A program made the translations under genes and the position numbers. The notes under the pieces were generated by a model. That model did no database searches. It was not told the origin of the DNA and was given only the letters and a program-made list of their open reading frames with translations. A DNA stretch of 64,000 nucleotides from Roseateles sp. SL47 (GTDB lineage Bacteria > Pseudomonadota > Gammaproteobacteria > Burkholderiales > Burkholderiaceae_C), in NCBI RefSeq assembly GCF_026625885.1, contig NZ_CP113068.1, forward strand, positions 5,642,001 through 5,706,000, in the 5' to 3' direction. This document shows positions 33,464-42,717 of this stretch, piece after piece. Positions within the stretch are counted from its first letter, which is position 1. The number at the start of each line of letters is the position of its first letter.

Positions 33464-35869
33464 TCAGCTCGCCTGCTTAAAGGCCATCACCGCCTGGTTG
33501 CGCAGCGTTCTCAGCAGCGACAGTTGCTTTTCATCCAGCACCACACTGCCCGGCTGCGCCTTGTCTGCATAGATCATCGCAAACGGCGCCCCACGCAAGG
33601 CCATCGGCAGGATCAGGAAACTGTGGGCCTTGGCGCCGCTCAGGAACCATGGCGGCAGCCGCTCGGCGATCTTGGGTTGTGATGCATCGGAAATCAGCGT
33701 GTCCGCGCCCTTGGTGCAGATGGCGGTGAACAGGTCCGGTTGCAGCCCCGGCATCACCCGCAGCGGCACACGGAACAGCGGCACCACCGCTTCCACCCCG
33801 TCCCCCAGGCCGAAGCGCCCGGTCAGGGTTTCCGTCTTGGGGTCCCGCAGGCAGAAGATCACCCGCCGGAAGCCCAGGCCGCGATACATGGTCTCCAGGA
33901 TCATGCGCAGCACTTCATTGAGCTTGAAACTCTCCACCATGGCGTTGGTGATGTCCTGGATGCCGGCGGCCAGCACCGCTGCGGCTTCTTCCGGCGCAAT
34001 CACCCCCGTGGGCAATTCGCCCTGCACCACGGTGGCCTGCAACTGGTGCGGCGACAACGTGTCCTCCAGCGAGGGCGTCAGCGGCGCCAGCAGCCGCTGG
34101 GCGGGGGAGCTCTTGGGCAACTGAATGTCCATGGCCTGCGCCAGTTGCGTCAAACGCTGCCGTGCCTGGTCGGCTGCCTGCTCAAAGGCCTTGGCCTCCA
34201 CCCCCAGCGCACGTGAATAGCGCTGCGCCATGGCACGCACCTTGGCATGCGCCTCTGTCGGGTCACTGTTGAGGATCACATCCGCCACGTCGTTGCTGGC
34301 CCGCGCCAGCCAGCGCATGCGGTCGGGTGAATGCTCCACCAGCCGCATCGGCGCTTCCCCGTCCGGCCGCTGCATCGTGCGCTGCAGGCTGTCCGGGAAG
34401 CCCCATTGACGCGCCACCCCCAGCCCCAGTGCTTCATAACTCAGGCCCAGCACCTTGGCCGATGCCGCGCCTTCGCTGACCGGCGGCGCGGCCTGCTCAC
34501 CCATGCCACGCTCCGGCCGCACCAGCTTGCGCACCTGCTGCGCCTCTTCCGGCAGATAGAACTCCGAGAGCAATCGCCCCAGGCCCTGGAACATCGTCGT
34601 CAGGAAGGACTCTTCGTTTTCACGCGGCACCAGGCACAACTCGCGGGCGAGCGAACCCGCCATCAGCGAACGCAGGAATTCTTCCTTGAGACGTTGCGCA
34701 TGCTGTTTGTTTTCCATGCGCTCCAGCAGCACCAGCGACATGGCCAGATTGCGGATGCCGCCAAACCCCACCAGCGCCACGGCACGAGACACGGTGCTGA
34801 TATGCCCGCCGCCCGCATGGCTGAACTGCACCGTGTTGACCAGGCGCAGCAGCTTGTTGGTGAGGGCCACGTCCTTCAGGATTTCGTTGGAGAGGGTGGT
34901 GAGGCTTTCATTCTCCGACTGCGTCATGCGCTGGATGCGGGCCACCGAATCCGCCATGGCCGGGAAGTCGGACCGATGGCGCATGCGGCGCAGCAGAAAC
35001 TCCAGCGTGGCATTGCCACCCTCGCTGGCGGCCGAGGCATCCGTGGGCGGATGCAGCCAGGCGGCCAGGGCATCGTGGAAGGCTTTGGCATCCGGCCAGC
35101 GCTGGCTGGCATCACGCGCCAGGCCCCGCAGCAGGACGGCACGCAGCGCATCGTCGGTATCGGGGCCGAGATCGGCGGGCGGCTCCAGTTGCTGCTCGGC
35201 CACCCGGCGCACGGCGCGCCAAGGGTCGGGGTCGTAGTTCAGACGCTGGCCGCTCAGCATTTCGGTGAGCATCACCGCCGCTGCAAACACGTCCATGCCT
35301 GCGGAGGCCGAGGCCCCACGAGCTGCCTCCGGCGAGATATAGCCAGGCGTGCCAACGATGCGGTTGCTGGAGGACGCGATGTTGGCATTGGCCCCGGTCA
35401 GCCGGACCGCAATGCCGAAGTCCATCACCCGCGGGCGGCCCTGCGGGTCCAGCATGACGTTGGAAGGTTTGAGGTCGCGGTGTACCACCCCGGCCTGGTG
35501 TGCGGCGTGCAGACCGTCCAGCACACCCAGCATCAGCCCGACCGCATCACGCGCCGCCAGACGGCCTCGCTGACGCATGTGCTCGGCCAGCGTGCCTCCC
35601 GCCACGTATTCAAAGACCATGTAGGCCTGCCCACCCTCCAGATCCGCCTCGAACACCGGGACGATGTTGGGATGGGTCAGGCGGCTCACCGCCCGTGCCT
35701 CATGCAGCCAGGCATCCACACTGGCCCGGTCCGCGGACTGCGTCAGCACCTTCACTGCCACTTCCCGGTCCAGCCTCGGGTCATGGGCCAGCCACACCTG
35801 GGATTGGGCTCCGCGCCCCAGGCTGCGCAGCGGCTTGAAGCGCCCGACAGCGGGCGGCATCGGCATCAT
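33464..35869 (-). CDS. Ser/Thr protein kinase - HDOD - GAF fusion
   Basis: An 801-residue signalling protein. Residues 10-275 are a Hanks-type kinase with all key residues: GRGAQSQV (18-25), Lys40 in VAVKVL, HRDLKPSN (130-137) and DFG (150-152). Residues 285-500 are an HDOD domain (DVALTNKLLRLVNTVQ; RAVALVGFGGIRNLAMSL). After a linker, residues 640-795 look like a GAF domain (GLGFRRVIFCLRDPKTETL; FLILPMALRGAPFAMIYADK). HDOD domains are catalytically dead relatives of HD-GYP used in signalling. The start overlaps the stop of the upstream pseudokinase-HDOD gene (ATGA), so the two are translated together. Confidence 0.92.
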   Translation of the reverse strand: MMPMPPAVGRFKPLRSLGRGAQSQVWLAHDPRLDREVAVKVLTQSADRASVDAWLHEARAVSRLTHPNIVPVFEADLEGGQAYMVFEYVAGGTLAEHMRQRGRLAARDAVGLMLGVLDGLHAAHQAGVVHRDLKPSNVMLDPQGRPRVMDFGIAVRLTGANANIASSSNRIVGTPGYISPEAARGASASAGMDVFAAAVMLTEMLSGQRLNYDPDPWRAVRRVAEQQLEPPADLGPDTDDALRAVLLRGLARDASQRWPDAKAFHDALAAWLHPPTDASAASEGGNATLEFLLRRMRHRSDFPAMADSVARIQRMTQSENESLTTLSNEILKDVALTNKLLRLVNTVQFSHAGGGHISTVSRAVALVGFGGIRNLAMSLVLLERMENKQHAQRLKEEFLRSLMAGSLARELCLVPRENEESFLTTMFQGLGRLLSEFYLPEEAQQVRKLVRPERGMGEQAAPPVSEGAASAKVLGLSYEALGLGVARQWGFPDSLQRTMQRPDGEAPMRLVEHSPDRMRWLARASNDVADVILNSDPTEAHAKVRAMAQRYSRALGVEAKAFEQAADQARQRLTQLAQAMDIQLPKSSPAQRLLAPLTPSLEDTLSPHQLQATVVQGELPTGVIAPEEAAAVLAAGIQDITNAMVESFKLNEVLRMILETMYRGLGFRRVIFCLRDPKTETLTGRFGLGDGVEAVVPLFRVPLRVMPGLQPDLFTAICTKGADTLISDASQPKIAERLPPWFLSGAKAHSFLILPMALRGAPFAMIYADKAQPGSVVLDEKQLSLLRTLRNQAVMAFKQAS

Positions 35870-37701
35870 GGCGCGTCCTTGCGGGGCGCCGGACCCTCCT
35901 GCTGGGCGCGTTCACGCAGACGGGAGCGCGGGGCGGCGGTGGCCGCCGCGCCCAGGCTGGGATCCGGCAGATCGGCCGTCGGGTCGCCCTGGGACTGGCC
36001 CTGCGACTGGGCCGCCCCCATGGCGTCGTAGACCTCCCGCAGGCCCAGATTGAGGGCCCGGGAATAGCGCCGGGTGGCAAGTTCGATGCCGGTCTGGCGC
36101 TTGCGTTCCGGCAGGCCCAGGGCATCGATCAGTTCATTGGCCAGGCTGCAGGTCAGACGCAGCATTTCCAGATCGCCGTCGGCATGGCGCACCGGCATCT
36201 CCTGCGGCTGGCGGCGCATCATGTGCTGCAGCTCTTCTCCCAGGCCCCAGTAGCGGGCCACGGCCAGCCCCAGGCTTTCCAGATCACAGCCCAGCACGGC
36301 ATAAGCCGCACTTTGCTCGGTCATGCCACGCGGGTTGGGATGCTCTTCCGTCGGCTCCGGGGCCACCATCAGCTGGCGGATCTGCTGGGCATCATCCGGG
36401 AAGTGGTACTGCACCAGCAGCCGGCCCAGGTTCTGCATCAGGTTGATCAGGTAGACCACCTCACCGTCATAACCGGCCGGCCGCAGCGCCTGGGCCACCT
36501 GGCCGGCCCGCTGCACACGGCGGATGAGGCTTTGCATGAAGGTGGCCTGGGTTTCGTTCATCGGGCCCGGCCAGGGCTTGAGCGCGCGGGCGGCTTCTTC
36601 CAGCCCGTTCAGCCCCAGCATGGCAATGGCGCGCTGGATGTTCAGTACCGTACCGCCGCTGTTGGGGTGGCCCTGCTGGCGCAGCGCATTGTTGACGCGA
36701 CGCAGCAATTCGAGGGTCAGCGCCATGTCCTTCAGCGCCAGGGCGGCCAGCTCGCTGGCATGCTGCGACGCCATGGCGGACGACAGCGCGGTGGACACCA
36801 GCCGCGTGCTCACGCAGGGCAGATGGCCGAAGCGCTGCATTTTGTCCTTCAGCAGCGCAATCGGGCCGCCATTGTCCAGTTCGGCCGACAGGCGCCAGCC
36901 ATCCAGCGCCCGCCAGAAGCTGCGGGCCTGGTGATAACGCTGGCGTGCTTGGCGATCGGTGGCGCGGTTGACGATGGCCCGCAGCGGTTCGGGGATCTGA
37001 TAGGGGGTCTCCCAGCCCATGCGCACCAGTTCCTGCCCTTGCGGTTGCATGCGCTGCAGCACCAGCCGCAGGTCCTGCTCTTCCAGCACCGGCCGGCCGG
37101 AGAGCAGGCGGTGCAGCACCAGCCCCATGCCCACCACGTCTTCCTCCGCCGCTTCGCGCATCGCCCGGCGGGTGGCATTGAAGTCGGCATCCGGCGGCAG
37201 CGTGGCCTGGGCCACTTCCAGGCCGATCACACGGACATGGTCCGCCGCATCCACCAGCACATGGGCCAGCTGGATGTCGCGGTGGGCATGGCCAGCCTCA
37301 TGGGCGAAGGCCAGGCCTTCCAGCGCCTGGGCCACCCATTGGGCGGCATCCAGGGGCAGCGGCGCGCCGCGGGCGATGCGCTCTTCCAGCGTCTCGCCGA
37401 GGGCGCGGTCGTAGGTCACATAGGGCCAGGGGTCCACCCGGCCGGTTTCCACCACATGGCCCAGGTTGGGATGGTGAATCCGCGACGCGGCGTCCAGCGA
37501 CTTGAGCCATTGCAGCATGGCCGCCTCGCTGGCCGGCTTTTCTCGCGGCACCATGAGCAGCATCTCCTGGCCATGGCCATGGTGGGTGTCAAACACCAGC
37601 CACAGCATGCTGCGCTGGCTTTTGTGAAGCAGCGCACGCAGCTCGAAACGGCCAAAGCGCCGCAGCGGGGCGGCGGAGGAGGATGAGGTTGTCTCAGACA
37701 C
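35866..37701 (-). CDS. Pseudokinase-HDOD fusion protein
   Basis: A 611-residue protein with the same kinase-HDOD layout as its partner but no GAF. The kinase fold is kept (FGRFELRALLHKS at the start, HAHRDIQLAHVLVD at the catalytic loop) but the ATP-anchoring Lys is replaced (EMLLMVP, Met50), the loop Lys and Asn are gone (HRDIQLAH instead of HRDLKPSN), and DFG reads IGL. It is therefore predicted to be inactive. The HDOD part has DMALTLELLRRVNNAL and IQRAIAMLGLNGLEE. It uses a GTG start at 37701. It probably binds or regulates the adjacent active kinase (inference). Confidence 0.88.
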   Translation of the reverse strand: MSETTSSSSAAPLRRFGRFELRALLHKSQRSMLWLVFDTHHGHGQEMLLMVPREKPASEAAMLQWLKSLDAASRIHHPNLGHVVETGRVDPWPYVTYDRALGETLEERIARGAPLPLDAAQWVAQALEGLAFAHEAGHAHRDIQLAHVLVDAADHVRVIGLEVAQATLPPDADFNATRRAMREAAEEDVVGMGLVLHRLLSGRPVLEEQDLRLVLQRMQPQGQELVRMGWETPYQIPEPLRAIVNRATDRQARQRYHQARSFWRALDGWRLSAELDNGGPIALLKDKMQRFGHLPCVSTRLVSTALSSAMASQHASELAALALKDMALTLELLRRVNNALRQQGHPNSGGTVLNIQRAIAMLGLNGLEEAARALKPWPGPMNETQATFMQSLIRRVQRAGQVAQALRPAGYDGEVVYLINLMQNLGRLLVQYHFPDDAQQIRQLMVAPEPTEEHPNPRGMTEQSAAYAVLGCDLESLGLAVARYWGLGEELQHMMRRQPQEMPVRHADGDLEMLRLTCSLANELIDALGLPERKRQTGIELATRRYSRALNLGLREVYDAMGAAQSQGQSQGDPTADLPDPSLGAAATAAPRSRLRERAQQEGPAPRKDAP

Positions 37702-37809
37702 GCGTTAGAGGTGGCGTCCGGCCTGACCCAGGCGCCACTGTCCTTATATGGTTGCGATTGGACAGAAAACCCGACGTCCTCGCAGGTAGAAGTAACGTGG
37801 ATTTTCCTC

Positions 37810-40800
37810 TCAGTTTTGTAACTGCGCCCACACCTTTTCCAGGCGTTTGACGCTCACCGGCTGCGGCGTACGCAACTCCTGTGCAAAAAGGCTCACCCGC
37901 AGCTCCTCCAACTGCCACCGGAAATCATCCAGGCGGGCATCCGGCGACCCCTTGCGCTCCACCAGCCGGCGCTGCCAGCGCTGCTCCAGCGGTTTGAGCT
38001 CGGTCATCAGCTTGGCATCCCGGGCGGCATCCGCCCGCAGCTTGTCCAGGCGCAGGGTGATGGCCTTGAGGTAGCGCGGATAGTGCTGCAGTTGCGTCCA
38101 CGGGGTCTGCATCACAAAGCGCTTGGGCATCAGGCGCTGGAGTTGCGCCTGGATGTCCTCCACCACCTCCTTGGGCGCGGAGCGGGTGTCCTTGAGCTTG
38201 CGCAGGGCCGCCTGGTATTCCAGCAGCACGCCGTAAGCCAGGCGTGCCACTTCCTGGGCAATCAGGTTGAGGCGGGCGCGGCCCTCGTCCAGCCGGGCCT
38301 TGAAGCTGAATTCATCCACCGGCAGCGGGTCCCCCAGGAAGGCACGGTCCAGCGCCACGGCGACGATCTGGTCACGCAGTTCCTCGTTGGTGCCCAGGCT
38401 CATGAAGGCCACCGCCATCGCTTGAAGGTCGGGGATGTTCTTTTCCAGGTACTTCAGCGGCTCCTTGAGCTGCAGCGCGATCAGCCGGCGCAGGCCCGCC
38501 CGATGTTTGGCAGCAGCCAGCTCGGGTTCATCAAAAACCTCGATCTCCACATGCGTGGTCCGGTCGATCAGCGCGGGGAATCCGATCAGGGTCTGCGGGC
38601 CTCGCTTGATCTCCATCAGCTCGGGCAGCTCTCCAAAGGTCCATTGGGTGTAGGTCTTGGTCGCGTCGGCAGACGATGGCGGCGGCGGGGCCACGGTGGC
38701 GCGGATACCACCATTGCCACCATTGCCACCATTGCCACTGTTGGCGCCGTGGTTGGCGATACCGGCCTTGTGGTCGGCCTTGTGACCGCCACTGCCGTGG
38801 GCCGTTTTTCCTGCTTGGCCTGCATCCCCGCCTGCGCGCGAACCGAGGCCCCCCTGGCGACCACCTTGGCGGTCATTCCCGGCGCCGTCGCCTGAGCGAT
38901 CCAAACGAACCTGCGCAGAGGCGGCGTTGCCCGTGTCGGCCCCCTCCCCGGCGGGCCCGTTGTCCGCGCCTTGCAGCTTGAGCGCTGCCAGGGCCTGGAA
39001 GGCCGACCGCGCCTGCCCACCCAGTTCCGCCTTCAGCGCCGCCAGATTGCGCCCCTGGCCCAGTTGCCGCCCATGCTCATCCACCACACGGATGTTCATG
39101 AACAGATGGGGCGGCACCTGTTCCAGCTTGAAGTCATTGCGCTGGATGGCCAGTTGGGTGCGTTCCTTCACCGCCTTGAGCAGCACGTCCAGCAGGCCGC
39201 CCTGTCCAAACGGATTCAGTTCCACGAACTCGCGCACAAAGTCCGGCAATGGCGTCAGCCGGGCGCGAGGCTTCTGGTGCAGGCTCTTGAGCAGCGCCAG
39301 CACCTTGGCTTCCAGCATGCCCGGTACCAGCCATTCCGCCCGGTCGTCCTGCACCTGGTTCAGCGCATAGATGGGCACGGTGACGGTCACGCCATCACGC
39401 GCGTCGCCGGGCTGGTGAAGATAGGTGGCACTACAGTCCACCCCGCCCAGGCGCACCGTGCGCGGGAAGGCATTGCTGGTGACACCAGCGGCTTCATGCC
39501 GCATCAGTTCCTCGCGGCTGAGATGCAGCAGACGCGGGTTGCCCTTGCTGGCTTCGCGCCACCATTTCTCCAGCGTGGCGCCGGAGCAGACATCGGCCGG
39601 CAGATGCTGGTCGTAGTAGGCGTAGATCAGGTCGTCGTCCACCAGCACGTCCTGGCGGCGGGACTTGTGCTCCAGCTCTTCGACCTTGGCGATCTGCTTC
39701 TGGTTGTGCGCCAGGAACGGCAGCCGGGTGTCCCACTCGCCGTTGACCAGGGCCTCGCGGATGAAGATCTCCCGCGCCGCCGCCGGGTCTACCCGCCCAA
39801 AGTTCACACGCCGGTTGTTGTAGATGACGATGCCATACAGCGTGGCCCGCTCCAGCGCGATGACTTCGGCCGCCTTTTTCTCCCAATGAGGTTCCAGCAG
39901 CTGCGTCTTGATCAGATGGCCGGCAATGCCCGGCAGCCATTGCGGCTCGATGGCGGCAATGCCACGGCCAAACAGCCGGGTGGTGTCCACCAGTTCGGCC
40001 GCCACAATCCAGCGGCCCGGCTTCTTGCTCAGGTGAGCGCCAGGATGGCGCCAGAACTTGATCCCCCGGGCACCCAGATACCAGTCGTCATCGTCCGCCT
40101 TGCAGCCGATGTTGCCCAGCAGGCCGGCCAGCATCGACAGATGGACCTGCTCATAGGTGGCCGCCGCACCGTTCAGCCGCCAGCCCAGTTCCGCCACCAC
40201 GGTGTGGAGCTGGGAATGGATGTCCCGCCATTCACGCACCCGGCGCGGACTGACGAAGTTGTCCCGCAGCAGTTGTTCGTGGCGGCGGTTGCTCAGCTTG
40301 TGCGCCCGCGGCGCCTGGCCGGCCGGTGGAGCTGCCGCGCCCTCGTCCGGCGCCGTGCCGCGCGACTCGCCCAGCCACTTCCAGAGCTTGAGATAGCCCA
40401 TGAATTCGGAGCGCTCGTCGTCAAACTTCTTGTGCTTTTCATCGGCCGCCTGCTGCTGGTCCATCGGGCGGTCGCGCACGTCCTGACCGGACAAGGCACT
40501 GGCGATGATCAACACCTCGGTCAGCGCGTCACGTTGGCGCGCCTCCAGGATCATGCGCCCGACGCGCGGGTCCAGCGGCAGACGGGACAGCTCTTCGCCG
40601 ATGGGGGTGAGCTCATTGCGTTCATCCACCGCGCCCAGTTCGGCCAGCAGCTGATAACCGTCGGCCACAGCCTTGCGCGGCGGCGGTTCGATGAACGGGA
40701 AGTCCTCCACCTGGCCCAGGTGCAGCGCCTTCATCCGCAGGATCACACCGGCCAGGGAACTGCGCAGGATTTCCGGGTCGGTGAAACGCGGCCGCCCAAG

Positions 40801-42138
40801 GAAGTCCTTCTCGTCATACAGGCGCACGCAGATGCCATTGCTGACCCGTCCGCAGCGGCCGGCACGCTGGTTGGCGGCGGCCTGGCTGATGGCCTCGATC
40901 TGCAGCTGCTCCACCTTGTTGCGGTAGCTGTATCGCTTCACCCGCGCCAGGCCCGGGTCCACCACATAGCGGATGCCCGGCACCGTCAGCGACGTCTCGG
41001 CCACGTTGGTGGCCAGCACGATGCGGGGCTGGCCATGCGGCTGGAACACGCGGTCCTGCTCCTGCTGGGAGAGGCGGGCGAAGAGCGGCAACACCTCCAC
41101 ACCCGGCGGATGGTGCTTGCGCAGGGCCTCGGCGGCTTCACGAATCTCGCGTTCGCCGGGCAGGAAGACCAGCACATCGCCCGAGCCTTCGCGCCAGAGT
41201 TCGTCCACGGCGTCGCAGATGGCGTCGCTCAGGTCGTGCTCCCGGGACTCTTCGAACGGGCGATAACGCTGCTCCACCGGGAACAGTCGGCCGGACACCA
41301 TGATGGTGGGCGCCGGCCCCTTGGCGGAGGCGAAATGCTGGGCAAAGCGGTCGGCATCGATGGTGGCCGAGGTGACGATGATCTTGAGATCGGGCCGCCG
41401 GGGCAGGATCTCGCGCAGGTAACCCAGCAGGAAGTCGATGTTGAGGCTGCGCTCATGCGCCTCGTCGATGATCAGCGTGTCGTAGGCCTTGAGCAGCGGA
41501 TCGGTCTGTGTCTCGGCCAGCAGGATGCCGTCGGTCATCAGCTTGACCGATGCGCCCGGTGAGAGCCGGTCCTGGAAGCGGATCTTGTAGCCCACCACGT
41601 CGCCCAGGGGCGACTTGAGCTCTTCGGCGATGCGCTTGGCCACGCTGGAGGCGGCAATCCGGCGCGGCTGGGTGTGGCCGATCAGGCCCCCGCCATTGCC
41701 CCGGCCCCGGCCCATGGCCAGCGCGATCTTGGGCAACTGGGTGGTCTTGCCGGACCCGGTCTCGCCGCAGACGATGACCACCTGATGCTGCGCCAGCGCC
41801 GCCATGATCTCTTCGCGGCGGCCGGACACCGGCAGCGCTTCGGGAAACTCGATCGGCGGGATGGGCGTGGCGGGAGTGGCCGCGCGCGGGGCGTCCGACC
41901 GCTGGCGCGGTGGACGTGGTGGACGCGAGGTGCCGGGCTTGCCTGGGGCACCTGAAGGATGCCCGGCGGGCGCACCCGAAGGACGCATCGCGACGGTCGA
42001 CAGGACCGACGGCTGGGCGAGGGCCGGCGTGGCCTGCGCTTGACGGCCCTGCCGTCCATCGGACCGGGTGTCAGGTTCAGTGGCGGCGGTCGGCGAGGCC
42101 TTGGAGGCGGGCACGGAGGATGAATTGTTTTGACTCAC
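37810..42138 (-). CDS. hrpA: ATP-dependent RNA helicase HrpA
   Basis: A 1442-residue DEAH-box helicase. Walker A is CGETGSGKTTQLPKIAL (near residue 125), the DEAH box is LIIDEAHERSLNIDFLLGYL, motif III is TSATIDADRF and motif VI is QRAGRCGRV. The C-terminal part carries the HrpA-specific DUF3418 region (QWTFGELPELMEI). It is longer than E. coli HrpA (about 1300) because of a Pro/Ala-rich N-terminal tail of about 95 residues and a Gly/Asn/Asp-rich insertion between about residues 1060 and 1140. GTG start at 42138. Family role: RNA remodelling, including rescue of stalled ribosomes. Confidence 0.95.
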   Translation of the reverse strand: MSQNNSSSVPASKASPTAATEPDTRSDGRQGRQAQATPALAQPSVLSTVAMRPSGAPAGHPSGAPGKPGTSRPPRPPRQRSDAPRAATPATPIPPIEFPEALPVSGRREEIMAALAQHQVVIVCGETGSGKTTQLPKIALAMGRGRGNGGGLIGHTQPRRIAASSVAKRIAEELKSPLGDVVGYKIRFQDRLSPGASVKLMTDGILLAETQTDPLLKAYDTLIIDEAHERSLNIDFLLGYLREILPRRPDLKIIVTSATIDADRFAQHFASAKGPAPTIMVSGRLFPVEQRYRPFEESREHDLSDAICDAVDELWREGSGDVLVFLPGEREIREAAEALRKHHPPGVEVLPLFARLSQQEQDRVFQPHGQPRIVLATNVAETSLTVPGIRYVVDPGLARVKRYSYRNKVEQLQIEAISQAAANQRAGRCGRVSNGICVRLYDEKDFLGRPRFTDPEILRSSLAGVILRMKALHLGQVEDFPFIEPPPRKAVADGYQLLAELGAVDERNELTPIGEELSRLPLDPRVGRMILEARQRDALTEVLIIASALSGQDVRDRPMDQQQAADEKHKKFDDERSEFMGYLKLWKWLGESRGTAPDEGAAAPPAGQAPRAHKLSNRRHEQLLRDNFVSPRRVREWRDIHSQLHTVVAELGWRLNGAAATYEQVHLSMLAGLLGNIGCKADDDDWYLGARGIKFWRHPGAHLSKKPGRWIVAAELVDTTRLFGRGIAAIEPQWLPGIAGHLIKTQLLEPHWEKKAAEVIALERATLYGIVIYNNRRVNFGRVDPAAAREIFIREALVNGEWDTRLPFLAHNQKQIAKVEELEHKSRRQDVLVDDDLIYAYYDQHLPADVCSGATLEKWWREASKGNPRLLHLSREELMRHEAAGVTSNAFPRTVRLGGVDCSATYLHQPGDARDGVTVTVPIYALNQVQDDRAEWLVPGMLEAKVLALLKSLHQKPRARLTPLPDFVREFVELNPFGQGGLLDVLLKAVKERTQLAIQRNDFKLEQVPPHLFMNIRVVDEHGRQLGQGRNLAALKAELGGQARSAFQALAALKLQGADNGPAGEGADTGNAASAQVRLDRSGDGAGNDRQGGRQGGLGSRAGGDAGQAGKTAHGSGGHKADHKAGIANHGANSGNGGNGGNGGIRATVAPPPPSSADATKTYTQWTFGELPELMEIKRGPQTLIGFPALIDRTTHVEIEVFDEPELAAAKHRAGLRRLIALQLKEPLKYLEKNIPDLQAMAVAFMSLGTNEELRDQIVAVALDRAFLGDPLPVDEFSFKARLDEGRARLNLIAQEVARLAYGVLLEYQAALRKLKDTRSAPKEVVEDIQAQLQRLMPKRFVMQTPWTQLQHYPRYLKAITLRLDKLRADAARDAKLMTELKPLEQRWQRRLVERKGSPDARLDDFRWQLEELRVSLFAQELRTPQPVSVKRLEKVWAQLQN

Positions 42139-42198
42139 GGGGCGCGCATTATCCGCCCGCAGGTCGAGCCCGTCGGTTCAATGGGACTTCGGGCAGGC

Positions 42199-42597
42199 TC
42201 AGGAGACCGGCATGCTGTAGGTGATCACGTTCACCACTGCCCCCTGCGGGTCCTGCAGGGTGGCCATGCGGCCGACGGTGGGAATCTCCGTCACCGGCAT
42301 CAGCACGGTACCGCCCAATTCCTGGGCCCGCGCCACCGTGGCCTCCACGTCGTCCACCGTGACGTAACACGCCCAGTGGGGGGGCATCGGCGCCTCCTTG
42401 GGGGTGGTCATCAGGCCGCCCACCGCCGTGTCGCCCACCTTGGCCACCCGGTACACCTCACCATCACCGCCGCCCGGCAGGGGCATGGTGTCGAGCTTCC
42501 ACCCGAACAGCCCGCCGTAGAACTCGGCCGCCTTGGCCGGATCGGTGGTCATGAGTTCAGACCAGCTGAAGGCACCGTGGGTCTTGAAGACATCCAT
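42199..42597 (-). CDS. VOC family (glyoxalase-like) protein
   Basis: A 132-residue protein with the paired beta-alpha-beta-beta-beta modules of the vicinal oxygen chelate family: FSWSELMTTDPAKAAEFYGG at the start, PPHWACYVTVDDVEATVARA in the middle and MATLQDPQGAVVNVI at the end. Probable metal ligands are His/Glu in these strands, but the full set is unclear, so it may be a binding protein rather than an enzyme. ATG at 42597. It is divergent from argA and lies 60 bp upstream of hrpA on the same strand. Confidence 0.87.
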   Translation of the reverse strand: MDVFKTHGAFSWSELMTTDPAKAAEFYGGLFGWKLDTMPLPGGGDGEVYRVAKVGDTAVGGLMTTPKEAPMPPHWACYVTVDDVEATVARAQELGGTVLMPVTEIPTVGRMATLQDPQGAVVNVITYSMPVS

Positions 42598-42717
42598 TTG
42601 CAGCTCCGTTGCGTGGGGGTGACGCGGCATGCTCGCGCGCGACAGCCCGCCCGGCAAGTGCCCACAAACCCGCGTAAAGGGGACAGGGGGGGACAGGGTG
42701 CGGCACAATTCGCGCCC

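Noticed and set aside
38971..41562. An 863-codon plus-strand frame inside hrpA
   Set aside because: Antisense shadow of the helicase; no recognisable domain, and the hrpA motifs on the other strand are unambiguous.
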